A DNA stretch of 64,000 nucleotides. Origin: Methanococcoides alaskense (GTDB taxonomy: Archaea; Halobacteriota; Methanosarcinia; Methanosarcinales; Methanosarcinaceae). A program made the position numbers and the translations under genes. The stretch lies in contig NZ_JAVDQI010000001.1 of the NCBI RefSeq assembly GCF_031454185.1, forward strand, positions 558,001 through 622,000. Reading direction: 5' to 3'. The notes under the pieces are model-generated. The model saw only the letters and a list, made by a program, of their open reading frames with translations. It was not told the DNA's origin and ran no database searches. Shown one piece after another: positions 18,401 through 27,300 of this stretch (position 1 is the stretch's first letter; every line of letters begins with the position of its first letter).

Positions 18401-18982
18401 ATCCGCCCTTTCAACGCGTTCCCTGACGATCTCAAGTTCATTGAGCGCCCTGTCCCTCTTGTTATCGAACTCAGCAACACCGGCGATCTCATCGATGATC
18501 TTACGCCGCTCGTTCGGGGTCATTGTAATGATGCGGGTAACATCTCCCTGCATGACAACATTGTAACCTTCCGGCGTCACTCTTGCCTTTGAAAGATAAT
18601 TATGGACCTCAGTGAGGCTCACAGCCTTGCCGTTAAAATAGAAGTAGCTATAATAGCCATTATCAGTCTCCCTGATCTTTCGACTTATGGTAACCTCATC
18701 GGCATCCACCGGCATCTCACGGTCAGTATTATCGAATTTAATAGTAACCTGTGCAAAATCCGGCCTTTTTGCCTTGTCGCCATTGTATATCAGATCAGTA
18801 AGTTTTTCAGCCCTTAATGTTCGTGAGCTCGAAAGACCAAGAACAAAAAGGATACCATCGATGATATTTGATTTCCCGCTTCCGTTCGGACCGGAAATGG
18901 TAGTAAAATCATCAAAGAACGGTATCTTAACTTTTTTGCCAAAAGATTTGAAATTTATAAATTCAAGTTCCTTAATATACAC
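15458..18982 (-). CDS. smc: Chromosome segregation ATPase SMC
   Basis: 1174 residues, full family length. The Walker A GPNGSGKS lies at residues 31-38. A long coiled coil follows to about 510, then the hinge (about 525-650, GIYGTIAEL ... GGRMQAVVV), the return coiled coil, the ABC signature MSGGEKSLTALAF (about 1082) and the Walker B YAFDEIDMFLD. It is a homodimeric DNA-loop-forming ATPase working with ScpA/ScpB. The start is GTG at 18980-18982 with SD GAGGAAT. It follows a coiled-coil gene by 19 nt and is overlapped by scpA. Confidence 0.98.
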   Translation of the reverse strand: MYIKELEFINFKSFGKKVKIPFFDDFTTISGPNGSGKSNIIDGILFVLGLSSSRTLRAEKLTDLIYNGDKAKRPDFAQVTIKFDNTDREMPVDADEVTISRKIRETDNGYYSYFYFNGKAVSLTEVHNYLSKARVTPEGYNVVMQGDVTRIITMTPNERRKIIDEIAGVAEFDNKRDRALNELEIVRERVERADILIEEVEKQLEKLKVERDQAVKYQALKQEKMKFEGFVLLSKLKDAKVELENVDKDISFKKEVQEKLQLSIEERKEKLAGIEKELTGLTSEIQRMGEDEQIQVKKDIEGIKGEVSRCVNSIELADNEIEDIDSRRKKAFLDIEGTKNKINDVDSKLSEESLRKDSILSEISERKTERMILQSRISDVDEKFAQTRDELSVFKSELETVKNDKSELMRQEDRLLDSLRRKSAEVRDIENEITDAKGKSESSDSDTKSAQYDIEKLTEQINSHTRDLDDLESNRFQIKSVVTDLDVTLRKHQQDYALLEARVRAAEDTSNYSKAVDMIIAEKKHHGLPGIYGTIAELGSVDQKYANALSVAAGGRMQAVVVETDEDASRAIQFLKQQRGGRATFLPLSKMESRRPYKDLSDRKGVVGYAIDLIDFEYKFEAAFWYVFRDTLIVDTLENARRLIGGLRMVTLEGEVIEKSGAMTGGSMGRNSGLSFAAAEKDKLFKIAEQLTEFESRRNTAIKKLDAVEGHIADLKREIHEFEKEISKKEMIFEEIGGRAERLTQLIEAKNNELEQIEGERAKLREEMEQVASRKAEMEGRSKELEAEIAVLDEKLSDSEVPELNKQADRVDEELRRLDGRIRDIEADINALNLDHEYASKKIEDDRQLIKEMEEKKSTHRERVAGFKAKIAELEFDLEEKQRREKELTEELRDMQQKRALKQTEYNLAEKDFAFVRSKLDDADKAMMVLEATLNALVDQTKDLKEELVRRGIEEVEDVPNYETVSTRIASIEKAMERLEPVNMRAIDEYDEVDGRVVDLKTRRAILFNEREQILSRIDQYETLKKDAFMETFHGINEPFKEIFHELSDGSGELVLDDTDEPFNGGLTLRAQPKEKTLQRLEAMSGGEKSLTALAFVFAIQQYRPAPFYAFDEIDMFLDGANADRVAQRVKKAKGKAQFIVVSLRKPMIEAAERTIGVAMQENNITSITGVKLR

Positions 18983-19001
18983 AACATTCCTCGGTAATGG
19001 A

Positions 19002-19778
19002 TTATAAAGATCTTCTGCGAGTCGTTGTGATCACCGTATCTTCACCATCACGATCTTCCACAGTCTCAAGTTCGGTCTCAGAACGCCTGCTCAATGACTT
19101 CCCATCTTCAGCGACAATATATTCACAGTCATCGTTCTTTGGGGTTGGAGGAGTACTTCTTTCAAATGGGGACCTCATATCATTTGCAACAATGTATTCA
19201 GAAGGAATACTATCCTGCGGACTCTGCACTGGCTCCTCTACCTTTATTTCACGGATTTTCATATTGATCTCGCCAGAATTAATAAGGTTGCCCCAGTTCG
19301 AACCTGAAGATGTCTGTGACACAGGCGATCTTGCTTCCTGAGCCTTTAGATCAGGAACTGGCACCTCAACTGCGGGTTTTGGAACTGACCTCTGACCAAA
19401 AAGGGAGTCAGTAAGACGAATTTTTGATCCAGGAACCGCTTCCAGAGGTTTTTGTGCCGAAACATCAAAGGCCATATCAGTTATAGACTTTGCAAATCCG
19501 AGGTCTGATCTTGGAAGATCTTTCCTAAGAGATCTCAACTGAGATTTCTGGTCGAGAAGTTCATCCATCATTCCATTTATATTGCTTGAAAGTTCCTTTA
19601 CGTCCTGCTCGATCCTGTTGAGCCGATTGTTGATATCAAGGTCGTTCTTGAGGTCATTACGGAGCTCCCTCATGATAGAATCACGAAGATTAGTGCTTAT
19701 TGCCTCCATACCTACTTCCTTTTCAACTAGCTTCCGCTCAAGCCTCTCTATTACAAAGTCTCTGTTCTCGGCGCTCAT
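19002..19778 (-). CDS. Coiled-coil protein of unknown function heading the condensin cluster
   Basis: 258 residues from the ATG at 19776-19778, chosen because GAGGGATCT precedes it; a TTG 12 codons upstream (19814) is the alternative. The N-terminal 90 residues are charged helical coiled coil (RLERKLVEKEV ... LNRIEQDVKELSSNI). The rest is Pro/Ser/Glu-rich and probably disordered, with two copies of the short motif EYIVA (one followed by N, one by E) about 30 residues apart. No enzyme motif or membrane segment is present. It is separated from smc by 19 nt, so smc-scpA-scpB probably form one transcript with it. A role as SMC partner is inferred from position only. Confidence 0.75.
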   Translation of the reverse strand: MSAENRDFVIERLERKLVEKEVGMEAISTNLRDSIMRELRNDLKNDLDINNRLNRIEQDVKELSSNINGMMDELLDQKSQLRSLRKDLPRSDLGFAKSITDMAFDVSAQKPLEAVPGSKIRLTDSLFGQRSVPKPAVEVPVPDLKAQEARSPVSQTSSGSNWGNLINSGEINMKIREIKVEEPVQSPQDSIPSEYIVANDMRSPFERSTPPTPKNDDCEYIVAEDGKSLSRRSETELETVEDRDGEDTVITTTRRRSL

Positions 19779-19882
19779 TAGATCCCTCGCAAGTCGTCCA
19801 TCCCTTATGTTCAAACCATTATCCTGGCTTTAATAGGCTAAAAGATATAATATATCTTATGGTTGCATTTTTTCGAAAAATG

Positions 19883-22549
19883 TCATTTGCCGGATATTGA
19901 AGAGCTATTTGTGATAGGGTCTTTCTCAACGACAAAAACATGGTCTGCTGAATCTATCAATGACTCATCGTGGGATACTATCAATATCTGACCAACCCCA
20001 ATATTCCTCATCATATCGATAAGTTTGATCAACTGATGGACGTGACCACGGTCAAGGAAAACAGTAGGCTCATCAAGGATCAGTGGCGGCAGCTCGGTAC
20101 TACCCGTACTTCCCGGTGCGTTTGCCAGCAAACGGTATATGGCACACCGAAGGACCAGATTGAATATTGCCCGCTCCCCCCCACTCAATAACTTGGGTTC
20201 AAGAGGCGTACCGTCCTTCTCGTATATCGTCAGATTGTATTCCGGATCAAGGCTGATATGAGAATAGGCATTGTTTGTGTACATAAAAGAGAATATCTCG
20301 TTCAGTAACCTGTCAAGAGCGTCAATGTTCTTCGCACGAAGCTCCACGCGAAGACGCAGATACATCGTTTCAAGTTCCTCTGCATCCCGATAGACTGCTG
20401 CAAGGAAATCCTTCTTGTTCACCAACATCTTCTGCTTTAGCTTAAGCTCGTTCAGTCGCTGGATATCCCCTTCGATCCGTCCGATCTCCTTGTGGAGTTC
20501 ACCCTTACGCCTATCCCGCATTTCCACCTCAGAGACGATCCCATTATATGCACTTTCATACTGAGATCTATCTGCCTGGAGCTTCTTCAGATCAACGTCC
20601 CCCAATGCCTCATCAAGTTTAAGGATGCGTTGCTTACGTTCATTTATCTGCGACTCGAACAGTTCTATCTTTTCCAGTCCGTTTTTCACCCCGTCCTGAA
20701 GACGGTTGATGTTACTTTGTATATCCCGGACCTTCAGAATATTGGAACGTATCTGCCTTGCTGCCTCCAGTTTATGCAATAACTTCCCATGAAGTTCCTG
20801 TGCAGCGGACTCCTCACTTTTAAGAGACTCCATCCCACTTTTCAGCTCAGCTATCGAACGCTTGCATTCATCGATCTGTTTTTCAAGATCTAGTACCTTA
20901 TCATTTTCTTCCTTGATGGAACTTAGATGCTCCTCTATACCCTTCTCAATGGAAGTGATCTCGCTCTTCTTAAGCAATAACTGCTTTTCAGCCTCAGCTA
21001 TCGCTTTAATGATATCCCGCACATTCCTTACACGTTCCACCTTTACCTTGATCTCTTCCTGGTCTGCCCTTATCAGTTCCAGCCCATGGACAAGCTCAGT
21101 TTTCTGACCCTCATCCCCAGCGCTCTCTTCGCATACTTTAGAACCCTGAAGGTCCTGCCCGCAGGTAGGACAAAGCCCCTTGCTAAGAAGGTCTTTGCTT
21201 TTCTGTATCTTTTTCTCAAGTTCTGCAACCTTGGTAGATATTTCTTTTTCTTTACCGTGAAGCTGTGTTTGCTTAAGGTTCAAAAGTTCAGAAATATCAT
21301 CAATACCATCCAGCTTATCTTCCGCAAAACCGAGTTCTTTTGCGTCACCGTACTTATTTTGGATGATCGATCCGATCTGTTCGACGTCTCCCAGACACTT
21401 TTTGAGATCATTTTTTACAGATACGACTTTCTCTTCCCGGGTTCGTATGCTACCAACCGAATTTTTCAGTTGTTTGTTCAGATTCAGGAGGAAATTATTT
21501 TGAGCTGCCTCATTGTTCAATGCGAGCTCTCTTTTTTTGACAGCAACGTTAAGCCCATCCCGCGCAGAAATTTCCTGCTTTTCAAGATCAGTAACACATC
21601 CCTCGATATCAGAACCATCTGCGACCTCTATCAGTACTAAAAGGGAGACATTGGAACTATTAAGGGCCAAAATATCCTTGTTCCCTGAGTCCACCTGAGC
21701 CCTGGAACTCTCGATATTGGCATGCTCCTTTGAGATATTGATCTTGAAATCCTTTATCTCAGAATCGGCCTTTTTCTTCTGTTCCAAGGTCTCAGAATAT
21801 TTCCCGATACGGTCACCGATAGATTCGATCAGCTCTTTAGCCCGTTCTTTTTTTGACCCGAGGTCCAGAATCGCTTTTTCGATCCCGGTCACTTCGGTCC
21901 TGAGGCCGTTGAGGACCTGATAAGGTTTTGAACCTTCAAGGACCTCAATGTCAGCAATATTATCCTTAAGACGTGCATCAGCCTCCCTCTGGTGCCTCCC
22001 AACACCAACCCTTGCACTGCTTGCACGTTCCCTGTATTCTTCAAGCTTGCCTATCTGAAGAAGGTCATCGATCATTCGCTGCCGGTCTTTTGTCTTGGCG
22101 TTGATGAGTACATCAATTTCTCCCTGCCTGATGTATACACAGTTAGTGTAGGCTTCCTCATCCATTTTCAGAAGTGCCTTTACAGCTTCATATGTCTGAT
22201 TTGCCTGGTCCACCATCACTTCATCATTTATCTTGAAAACAGACCTGTTGTTCGATGCCTTGCCGGACCTTGCATCTACCTTATACCCCTGCTCGATACT
22301 GTAATCATTCCCCTGATTCTCGAAATCCACAACAATTGATGCTTTTGTAGCCCCTTTTCGAATAATATCCGAAATTACGAAATCCTTTGAAAGAGCCCGA
22401 CTTCCGAAAAGCCCTGTAAAACAGGCTTCCAGCAAACTGGATTTACCACTGCCGTTCACACCGGATACAACAGTAACACCATCATTGAAACTAATATCAA
22501 GGTCACTGTAACTCCTGATATTCTCAACACGTACTCTTTTAAGTTTCAC
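19883..22549 (-). CDS. rad50: DNA double-strand-break repair ATPase Rad50
   Basis: 888 residues. It has the Walker A GVNGSGKS (residues 30-37), long coiled coils, a central zinc hook CPTCGQ (about residue 461), the ABC signature LLSGGERAIFNLVL (about 786) and the Walker B LILDEPTVFLD (about 820). With Mre11 it tethers and processes broken DNA ends. Its ATG overlaps the mre11 stop by 4 nt (coupling). Length is typical for archaeal Rad50. Confidence 0.98.
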   Translation of the reverse strand: MKLKRVRVENIRSYSDLDISFNDGVTVVSGVNGSGKSSLLEACFTGLFGSRALSKDFVISDIIRKGATKASIVVDFENQGNDYSIEQGYKVDARSGKASNNRSVFKINDEVMVDQANQTYEAVKALLKMDEEAYTNCVYIRQGEIDVLINAKTKDRQRMIDDLLQIGKLEEYRERASSARVGVGRHQREADARLKDNIADIEVLEGSKPYQVLNGLRTEVTGIEKAILDLGSKKERAKELIESIGDRIGKYSETLEQKKKADSEIKDFKINISKEHANIESSRAQVDSGNKDILALNSSNVSLLVLIEVADGSDIEGCVTDLEKQEISARDGLNVAVKKRELALNNEAAQNNFLLNLNKQLKNSVGSIRTREEKVVSVKNDLKKCLGDVEQIGSIIQNKYGDAKELGFAEDKLDGIDDISELLNLKQTQLHGKEKEISTKVAELEKKIQKSKDLLSKGLCPTCGQDLQGSKVCEESAGDEGQKTELVHGLELIRADQEEIKVKVERVRNVRDIIKAIAEAEKQLLLKKSEITSIEKGIEEHLSSIKEENDKVLDLEKQIDECKRSIAELKSGMESLKSEESAAQELHGKLLHKLEAARQIRSNILKVRDIQSNINRLQDGVKNGLEKIELFESQINERKQRILKLDEALGDVDLKKLQADRSQYESAYNGIVSEVEMRDRRKGELHKEIGRIEGDIQRLNELKLKQKMLVNKKDFLAAVYRDAEELETMYLRLRVELRAKNIDALDRLLNEIFSFMYTNNAYSHISLDPEYNLTIYEKDGTPLEPKLLSGGERAIFNLVLRCAIYRLLANAPGSTGSTELPPLILDEPTVFLDRGHVHQLIKLIDMMRNIGVGQILIVSHDESLIDSADHVFVVEKDPITNSSSISGK

Positions 22550-23997
22550 AGATAATCCCCCAGATTGTACTGACGTGGTTTTGCATGCACATCCCCCTTC
22601 TCCACGGGCTTCTTTTCAGGATCTTCCGGGGTATCATCATCAGAGTCTTTCAACGTTTCGTCATCAGAAACAGTTTCAATCGTGCTTGCTGTGATCATAT
22701 TGGTATCTTGAACTTCCGGGACCTGTTCGGAAATATTATCAGGGACGTACTTTTCAGCCGGTTCAGCTATTGTTTCGCCATGGTTATCCACCACATCGAT
22801 TTCGGCCTTTCCGTACTCACCCACTACCTGAGAGCTGTCCCGAAGACCGACATTCAAAACAGGGACTGAAAAATCGATCGTGGATAGCAAAACACCTATT
22901 TTAGACTCTGTTTCAAGATCTACCTTTGTTTTCGGAACTGAGCTGTCCCTTACCACCTCATCGATGAGGATACCGCCACTGGTAAGCGTCATATTCTTTA
23001 TTTCCCTTTTGACAGCTTCTTCAGGATCCGAGAAAGAGACTTCGACATCCATATCTTCAGAGACTCCCTCGCCATGCCGCATATCCCGTATGCGCGTCAC
23101 AAGAGCTTCCTGTTTTGCAAGGAGGTCCTCTATCTCATTATAAGAAATGGATACATCGGAATTGCCGGAGATATCCAGGAAGACGACCTTCCCGGCAACA
23201 TCGTAGCCTTTGATAGTATTAATGATAAGTTCGTAAGCGGCATCTTTTTCCCTGAGCTCCACAGGAATGAAAAGAAAATCCCTTGTGACTATATTACGCC
23301 GACTGATATCGAGACCATCATCGTTGATAGTAATGATGTTATAGGTCCGAGGATCGCTCTCTGATGCACTATTACGTTCAGTACTTCCACAATAGGTAGC
23401 CCATGTACTGCCCACCTTTGTTTTTTCATTCTTGTGGTAATCACCCAGAAGTATGGCATGAAGATCAAATGGAAGGGAGCTTATCACATCCTCACAATCC
23501 CATTCCCCAAATGGGAACGGTGCCATTAACTGATGCATAACGAGAAGGTTCCACTCCCCGCAATTCTCAGCAGTGAAATCGGAATAATCATAAAGGGGTA
23601 TCTTAGATCGTGGAACATTATCGATACCGTAAATAGCAACACCGTCGATCAGAAATGGCCTAGTGCCAAGTCTTGATGCAATGTCCATACTCTCGAAAAG
23701 GTCCAGCCATTGAGTGTGCTGTTTGCTTTCATGATTACCTACGATGGAGAGAAAAGGAATTTTCTGTCGTTTTAATTTGGAAAGGATCTTGATGGTATCA
23801 AGAATATCCTCCAGGGTAGGATTCCTTGAATCGAAAAGATCGCCTGCATGGACAACAGCATCCACTTTCATATCAATGGCATCATCGATCACACTGGAAA
23901 AGGCATTGATGAAATCCTGTCTGCGTACCTCACTATGATATTGACGATAACCAATATGAGTGTCACCAGTATGCAGTATTCTGATCTCCCTCTCCAT
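22546..23997 (-). CDS. mre11: DNA repair nuclease Mre11
   Basis: 483 residues. The N-terminal calcineurin-type nuclease has HTGDTHIGY (Asp/His ligands), HAGDLFDSRNP, GNHES, the HQLMAP block and LGDYHKNE. It is a Mn-dependent 3'-5' exonuclease and endonuclease working with Rad50. The C-terminal 120 residues are an acidic, low-complexity extension (DDETLKDSDDDTPEDPEKK) that ends in RQYNLGDYL, a likely Rad50-contacting tail. This makes it longer than most archaeal Mre11. It is first in the mre11-rad50 operon. Confidence 0.97.
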   Translation of the reverse strand: MEREIRILHTGDTHIGYRQYHSEVRRQDFINAFSSVIDDAIDMKVDAVVHAGDLFDSRNPTLEDILDTIKILSKLKRQKIPFLSIVGNHESKQHTQWLDLFESMDIASRLGTRPFLIDGVAIYGIDNVPRSKIPLYDYSDFTAENCGEWNLLVMHQLMAPFPFGEWDCEDVISSLPFDLHAILLGDYHKNEKTKVGSTWATYCGSTERNSASESDPRTYNIITINDDGLDISRRNIVTRDFLFIPVELREKDAAYELIINTIKGYDVAGKVVFLDISGNSDVSISYNEIEDLLAKQEALVTRIRDMRHGEGVSEDMDVEVSFSDPEEAVKREIKNMTLTSGGILIDEVVRDSSVPKTKVDLETESKIGVLLSTIDFSVPVLNVGLRDSSQVVGEYGKAEIDVVDNHGETIAEPAEKYVPDNISEQVPEVQDTNMITASTIETVSDDETLKDSDDDTPEDPEKKPVEKGDVHAKPRQYNLGDYL

Positions 23998-24112
23998 GCC
24001 TCATTGTATGTTCTTTTGTATCTTAAGGTTGCTGTTTTAGTGACATTGCGCCTCTTTGTTTATTATAAGATAGGAGTTAAATTTAAAATGTAGTATAGAC
24101 CTATTAAACAGT

Positions 24113-24376
24113 AGAAAGCGGGGAATGTGGCCTTTGAACAGCTCTTGGCTGGCTGCAGCTTTTACTTGAAAAGGTGATATAATGGGACATAAGGTAGAAT
24201 TAGGGGGAGTGGAAATGCAGCCTGACATAGGGATGTTGCATGACATGAATGTGGGAAATGTGGCTGAGGTACAGCTTTTGACTGGCCACAGCTGTTACTT
24301 GAAAGGTGATATAATGGGATACACAATTGAATTCGGGGGAGTGGAAAGACAGCCTAACATACGGATGTTACATGAT
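24113..24376 (+). repeat. Tandem 132-bp direct duplication covering the 5' end of the PGI gene
   Basis: The stretch about 24113-24244 is repeated at about 24245-24376. Both copies hold the same motif order: GGAATGTGGC-like, GCTTTTxACTxG, ACTTGAAA(A)GGTGATATAATGGGA, GGGGGAGTGGAAA, CAGCCTxACATA, GGATGTTxCATGA. The period of 132 keeps the reading frame (44 codons), so SD, ATG and the first ~21 codons are present twice. The copies have diverged by many substitutions, so the event is not recent. Confidence 0.85.
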
Positions 24377-25045
24377 ATGAAAGAGGTCGTTTATGACCAC
24401 GAATGGTTCGGATCAGTGGATGATATGGAACTATACTATATGTTCAGGCATCTTTCATTGTCTGAGGAAGACTTGAAAATAATTAACAAGTCGCATCTTC
24501 GTTATGATATCACAGTAATTCCTCCGGCTATGTTCGGAAGTGAGTTCATCAAGACCGCCGGCCATTATCATCCAAATGTACCGGGACAGGAGATATCCTA
24601 CCCTGAGGTATACCAGGTGCTTGAAGGCGAAGCAACATACATTCTGCAAAAACATGTGGGAGATGACGTTGTGGATACGGTCGTCATTAAAGCAAAAAAG
24701 GGCGACATTGCGCTGATCCCTCCTGATTACGGGCATGTGACGGTAAACGCTTCCGACGAGATCCTTAAGATGGCAAACTGGGTCTGCTGTGATTTTTCTT
24801 CCAGTTATGCACCTTTCAGAGATATGGAAGGAGGGGCTTATTATCTGTTAGAGTCCGGATTCATGAAGAACCATCATTATGAGAACCTTCCGGAAATAAG
24901 GTACATAACTCCGACAGATATTCCTGAATTTGGCCTTTTCTGTGGCAGGGACATGTACGACCTTGTGAATGATACTGAAAAACTTGAATTCCTTAAAAGT
25001 CCACAAAATTTTGCAGGTGTGTTTGAAAGTATTATCAATGTCTGA
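24314..25045 (+). CDS. pgiA: Cupin-type glucose-6-phosphate isomerase (archaeal PGI)
   Basis: 243 residues from the ATG at 24314, or 287 from an in-frame ATG at 24182. The cupin core carries TAGHYHP (metal-binding HxH), the PEVYQVLEGEA block, and PPDYGHVTVN (second metal His). The archaeal cupin PGI interconverts glucose-6-P and fructose-6-P. Both starts have the same strong SD (AGGTGATATA), because a 132-bp segment spanning the promoter-proximal region and first codons is duplicated in tandem. The downstream start is preferred since homologous N-termini begin near it. The longer form would carry a 44-residue N-terminal repeat. Confidence 0.9.
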   Translation: MGYTIEFGGVERQPNIRMLHDMKEVVYDHEWFGSVDDMELYYMFRHLSLSEEDLKIINKSHLRYDITVIPPAMFGSEFIKTAGHYHPNVPGQEISYPEVYQVLEGEATYILQKHVGDDVVDTVVIKAKKGDIALIPPDYGHVTVNASDEILKMANWVCCDFSSSYAPFRDMEGGAYYLLESGFMKNHHYENLPEIRYITPTDIPEFGLFCGRDMYDLVNDTEKLEFLKSPQNFAGVFESIINV

Positions 25046-25132
25046 TAATACAACTTTCTTTTTTTTCATTGTAGCCCAGACACAAAACTCTAATACAGTA
25101 ATTTCCTTACTTTAGAGAAACGAGAGCTACCT

Positions 25133-25891
25133 ATGATCAAACAACCCAATCGCGTACAATTCACTTCCTCCCGCATTGAAGACCTTATGTACAGGACCAC
25201 TTTTGATCCGGAAAATATGACTGGCGAACTGATAGTGAACCTGTCCCTTGTAAAGGAACAAGATCTCGAAGCCGTTCTGGAGGTATATAACCTTGTCATC
25301 AGAAGCGGATTATCGGTCAGCCCTTTCCTGAAGATAATAAAAAGTGGAGAGACCATCGGCGATCTGAAGATAGCACAAGGAGATGTTGGAATTGCTACTG
25401 TTTGCAGCATAACCATCGATGGAGTTCTTTTGAAGGGCGGCGTTATGATAAATCCTCGCTTTGGAGGAGTGGTACAGATAAAGAACGGGCAACCGGTTCG
25501 TTTTACTGATGTGGTCACTTATGCCAGTACCACCATTGACCCCCTCGAGGTCCTAATGTCCCAGGACATAACATCGGTCACGAAGATGCTGAGAACAGGT
25601 TCCGGCAAGATCCTTGCAAATCTCAGGGAAGCTCCCCTAGTAGCAAGGGATGATATCGACCATATCCTTTCAGACCTAATGGAAGCTGGCCTTAGCGGAA
25701 TAATGGAGGTAGGGGAGCCAAATACTCGTGTGCTGGATGTTCCTGTTGAACGTGACCATTTAGGCGTTGTTGTTATTGGAGGGACCAACCCCATGGCAAT
25801 GGCGAAGGAACAAGGTTTTGAGGTCCGCACTAGTGCAATGTCAGCGCTCATTGGCATTGACAGTATGAAGCACATCGAGGACCTTATCTAA
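25133..25891 (+). CDS. NrpR-domain (DUF128) regulator without HTH
   Basis: 252 residues comprising one NrpR/DUF128 domain. Matching features are the block GDVGIATVCSITIDGVLLKGGV, PRFGGVVQI, and the C-terminal VVVIGGTNPMAMAKEQGF with SALIGIDSM. NrpR represses nitrogen-fixation and assimilation genes in methanogens and senses 2-oxoglutarate. Full NrpR has an N-terminal winged helix, which is absent here. The split arrangement (NrpRI with HTH, NrpRII effector domain alone) is known in Methanosarcina, and this would be the NrpRII-like part. It stands alone with an SD-like GAGAGCTACCT. Confidence 0.8.
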   Translation: MIKQPNRVQFTSSRIEDLMYRTTFDPENMTGELIVNLSLVKEQDLEAVLEVYNLVIRSGLSVSPFLKIIKSGETIGDLKIAQGDVGIATVCSITIDGVLLKGGVMINPRFGGVVQIKNGQPVRFTDVVTYASTTIDPLEVLMSQDITSVTKMLRTGSGKILANLREAPLVARDDIDHILSDLMEAGLSGIMEVGEPNTRVLDVPVERDHLGVVVIGGTNPMAMAKEQGFEVRTSAMSALIGIDSMKHIEDLI

Positions 25892-25894
25892 ACC

Positions 25895-27280
25895 TCATCT
25901 TTTTAGTTGTTTGCCAATAACGGCATCAAGCTTTTTTATAAACTCTTCTTTTGCACTTTCAGGGATCGTAGCTCCGGCTGCAATATCATGCCCGCCTCCT
26001 GCACCATTGACCTCTGCAGCGGTCATTGACATGGCTTCAGAGAGATTGAGCCCTTTGCGTATCAGGTCCTGCGTACCGCGTGCCGACACTTTTACGCCAT
26101 CCTTTGCGTCTGCGAATGCGATTATGGGCAGATTTCGATTACCGATAACGGATGTGCTCATGCCTGCAATAATGCCCACTATGGTCTCAAGTATGCTCGA
26201 ACCGGCATCAAAATACTGAAGATTGTCGAGCTGGGTCACACCTTGCTCTTTGACGAACATAAGTCCATTGACAAGGTTCTGCCTGTGCTCGCTCAGAAGC
26301 TTCTTTGCAGATTCGTATGCTTCACCCCTGTCACCCATGCACACTGCCAGTCCGATATCGGCGTGACCATATCGTGCGGTTGCATTCAGCAAGGTGGAAT
26401 ATTCGGAAGCATCCCTCATCTCAGTACCTTCCTTTTCATTGGTGAGCAGATACACTTCCCCGATCAGACGCTCGATCTTATAGGGAGGAAGCCCTGCCCG
26501 GAGACAGTACTGGACAAGAGCTGATACGATCTTCTGTTTATCCATCTGCCCAATATCGATCCAGCGCCTCCATCGTTCATCCCCGCCGAACTGTATCCCA
26601 AGGTCGTGAAGAAATCCTATACAGGCATCTTCATTACCGGTAAGTCCGGGCAGATATGGGTCTGACGCATACTGGAGCAGTTTGAAGACCGGACGGGTCT
26701 GTTTTCCAAAGAGCATTATATCCTTTTCAAAACTGAGAACACCTGCCTGGGCGCCCTCTTCGAGAATATATCGATTTAGACCGGTAAGATGGCCTTTTTT
26801 AAGATGTTGAAGGTCCCCTACTGCGCCCACTATAGCAAGGTCTGCAAGATCTTTATTGTCCCCGAGGGCATTTGCCAGGATATAGGTCATCCCAGAGCCG
26901 CTAAGCTCGTATGAGCCATTGAAGCCATAAAGATGAGGATTGAGGTGATGTTCCATTTCACCCCTTGGCTGATGGTGATCAGCGATAACTGCATTTATTC
27001 CGTGAGCATTGAGAGAGTTGATCATCCCGCTTCCAAGGTCAGTAAAAATGACAAGTTCCGGATTAAGGTTCGCTATTGATTCGATCTCCACCTCATCGAG
27101 CTGTTTTACAAAATGGATGGAATGTTCGATCCCTGCTCTCTCCAGTGCTTTGCATATTATCCCTGCAGAGGTCAACCCATCCGCATCTATATGTGAGACC
27201 ACATATACAGAACCTTGATCTTTAATTATGGATGAACACTCCATAGCTTTTGATCTGATCTCCTGAATTCTTTCCAACAT
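25895..27280 (-). CDS. DHH/DHHA1 family exonuclease (archaeal RecJ/GAN-like)
   Basis: 461 residues. The DHH phosphoesterase motifs are present: SHIDADGLTSAGI, FTDLGSG, ADHHQPRG (the DHH signature, about residue 101), VGAVGDLQ. The C-terminal DHHA1 domain ends with NGAGGGHDIAAGATI. Archaeal members (RecJ/GAN) are single-strand-specific exonucleases, some bound to GINS at replication forks (Cdc45-like). The ATG is preceded by an ideal SD, AAAGGTGGCATATAA. It lies 20 nt downstream of a PD-(D/E)XK nuclease gene, so the pair is probably one operon for DNA processing. Confidence 0.9.
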   Translation of the reverse strand: MLERIQEIRSKAMECSSIIKDQGSVYVVSHIDADGLTSAGIICKALERAGIEHSIHFVKQLDEVEIESIANLNPELVIFTDLGSGMINSLNAHGINAVIADHHQPRGEMEHHLNPHLYGFNGSYELSGSGMTYILANALGDNKDLADLAIVGAVGDLQHLKKGHLTGLNRYILEEGAQAGVLSFEKDIMLFGKQTRPVFKLLQYASDPYLPGLTGNEDACIGFLHDLGIQFGGDERWRRWIDIGQMDKQKIVSALVQYCLRAGLPPYKIERLIGEVYLLTNEKEGTEMRDASEYSTLLNATARYGHADIGLAVCMGDRGEAYESAKKLLSEHRQNLVNGLMFVKEQGVTQLDNLQYFDAGSSILETIVGIIAGMSTSVIGNRNLPIIAFADAKDGVKVSARGTQDLIRKGLNLSEAMSMTAAEVNGAGGGHDIAAGATIPESAKEEFIKKLDAVIGKQLKR

Positions 27281-27300
27281 TTATATGCCACCTTTTACCA

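Noticed and set aside
23074..23364. Plus-strand frames opposite mre11, rad50 and smc
   Set aside because: These are shadows of long, clearly coding coiled-coil and nuclease genes on the minus strand.
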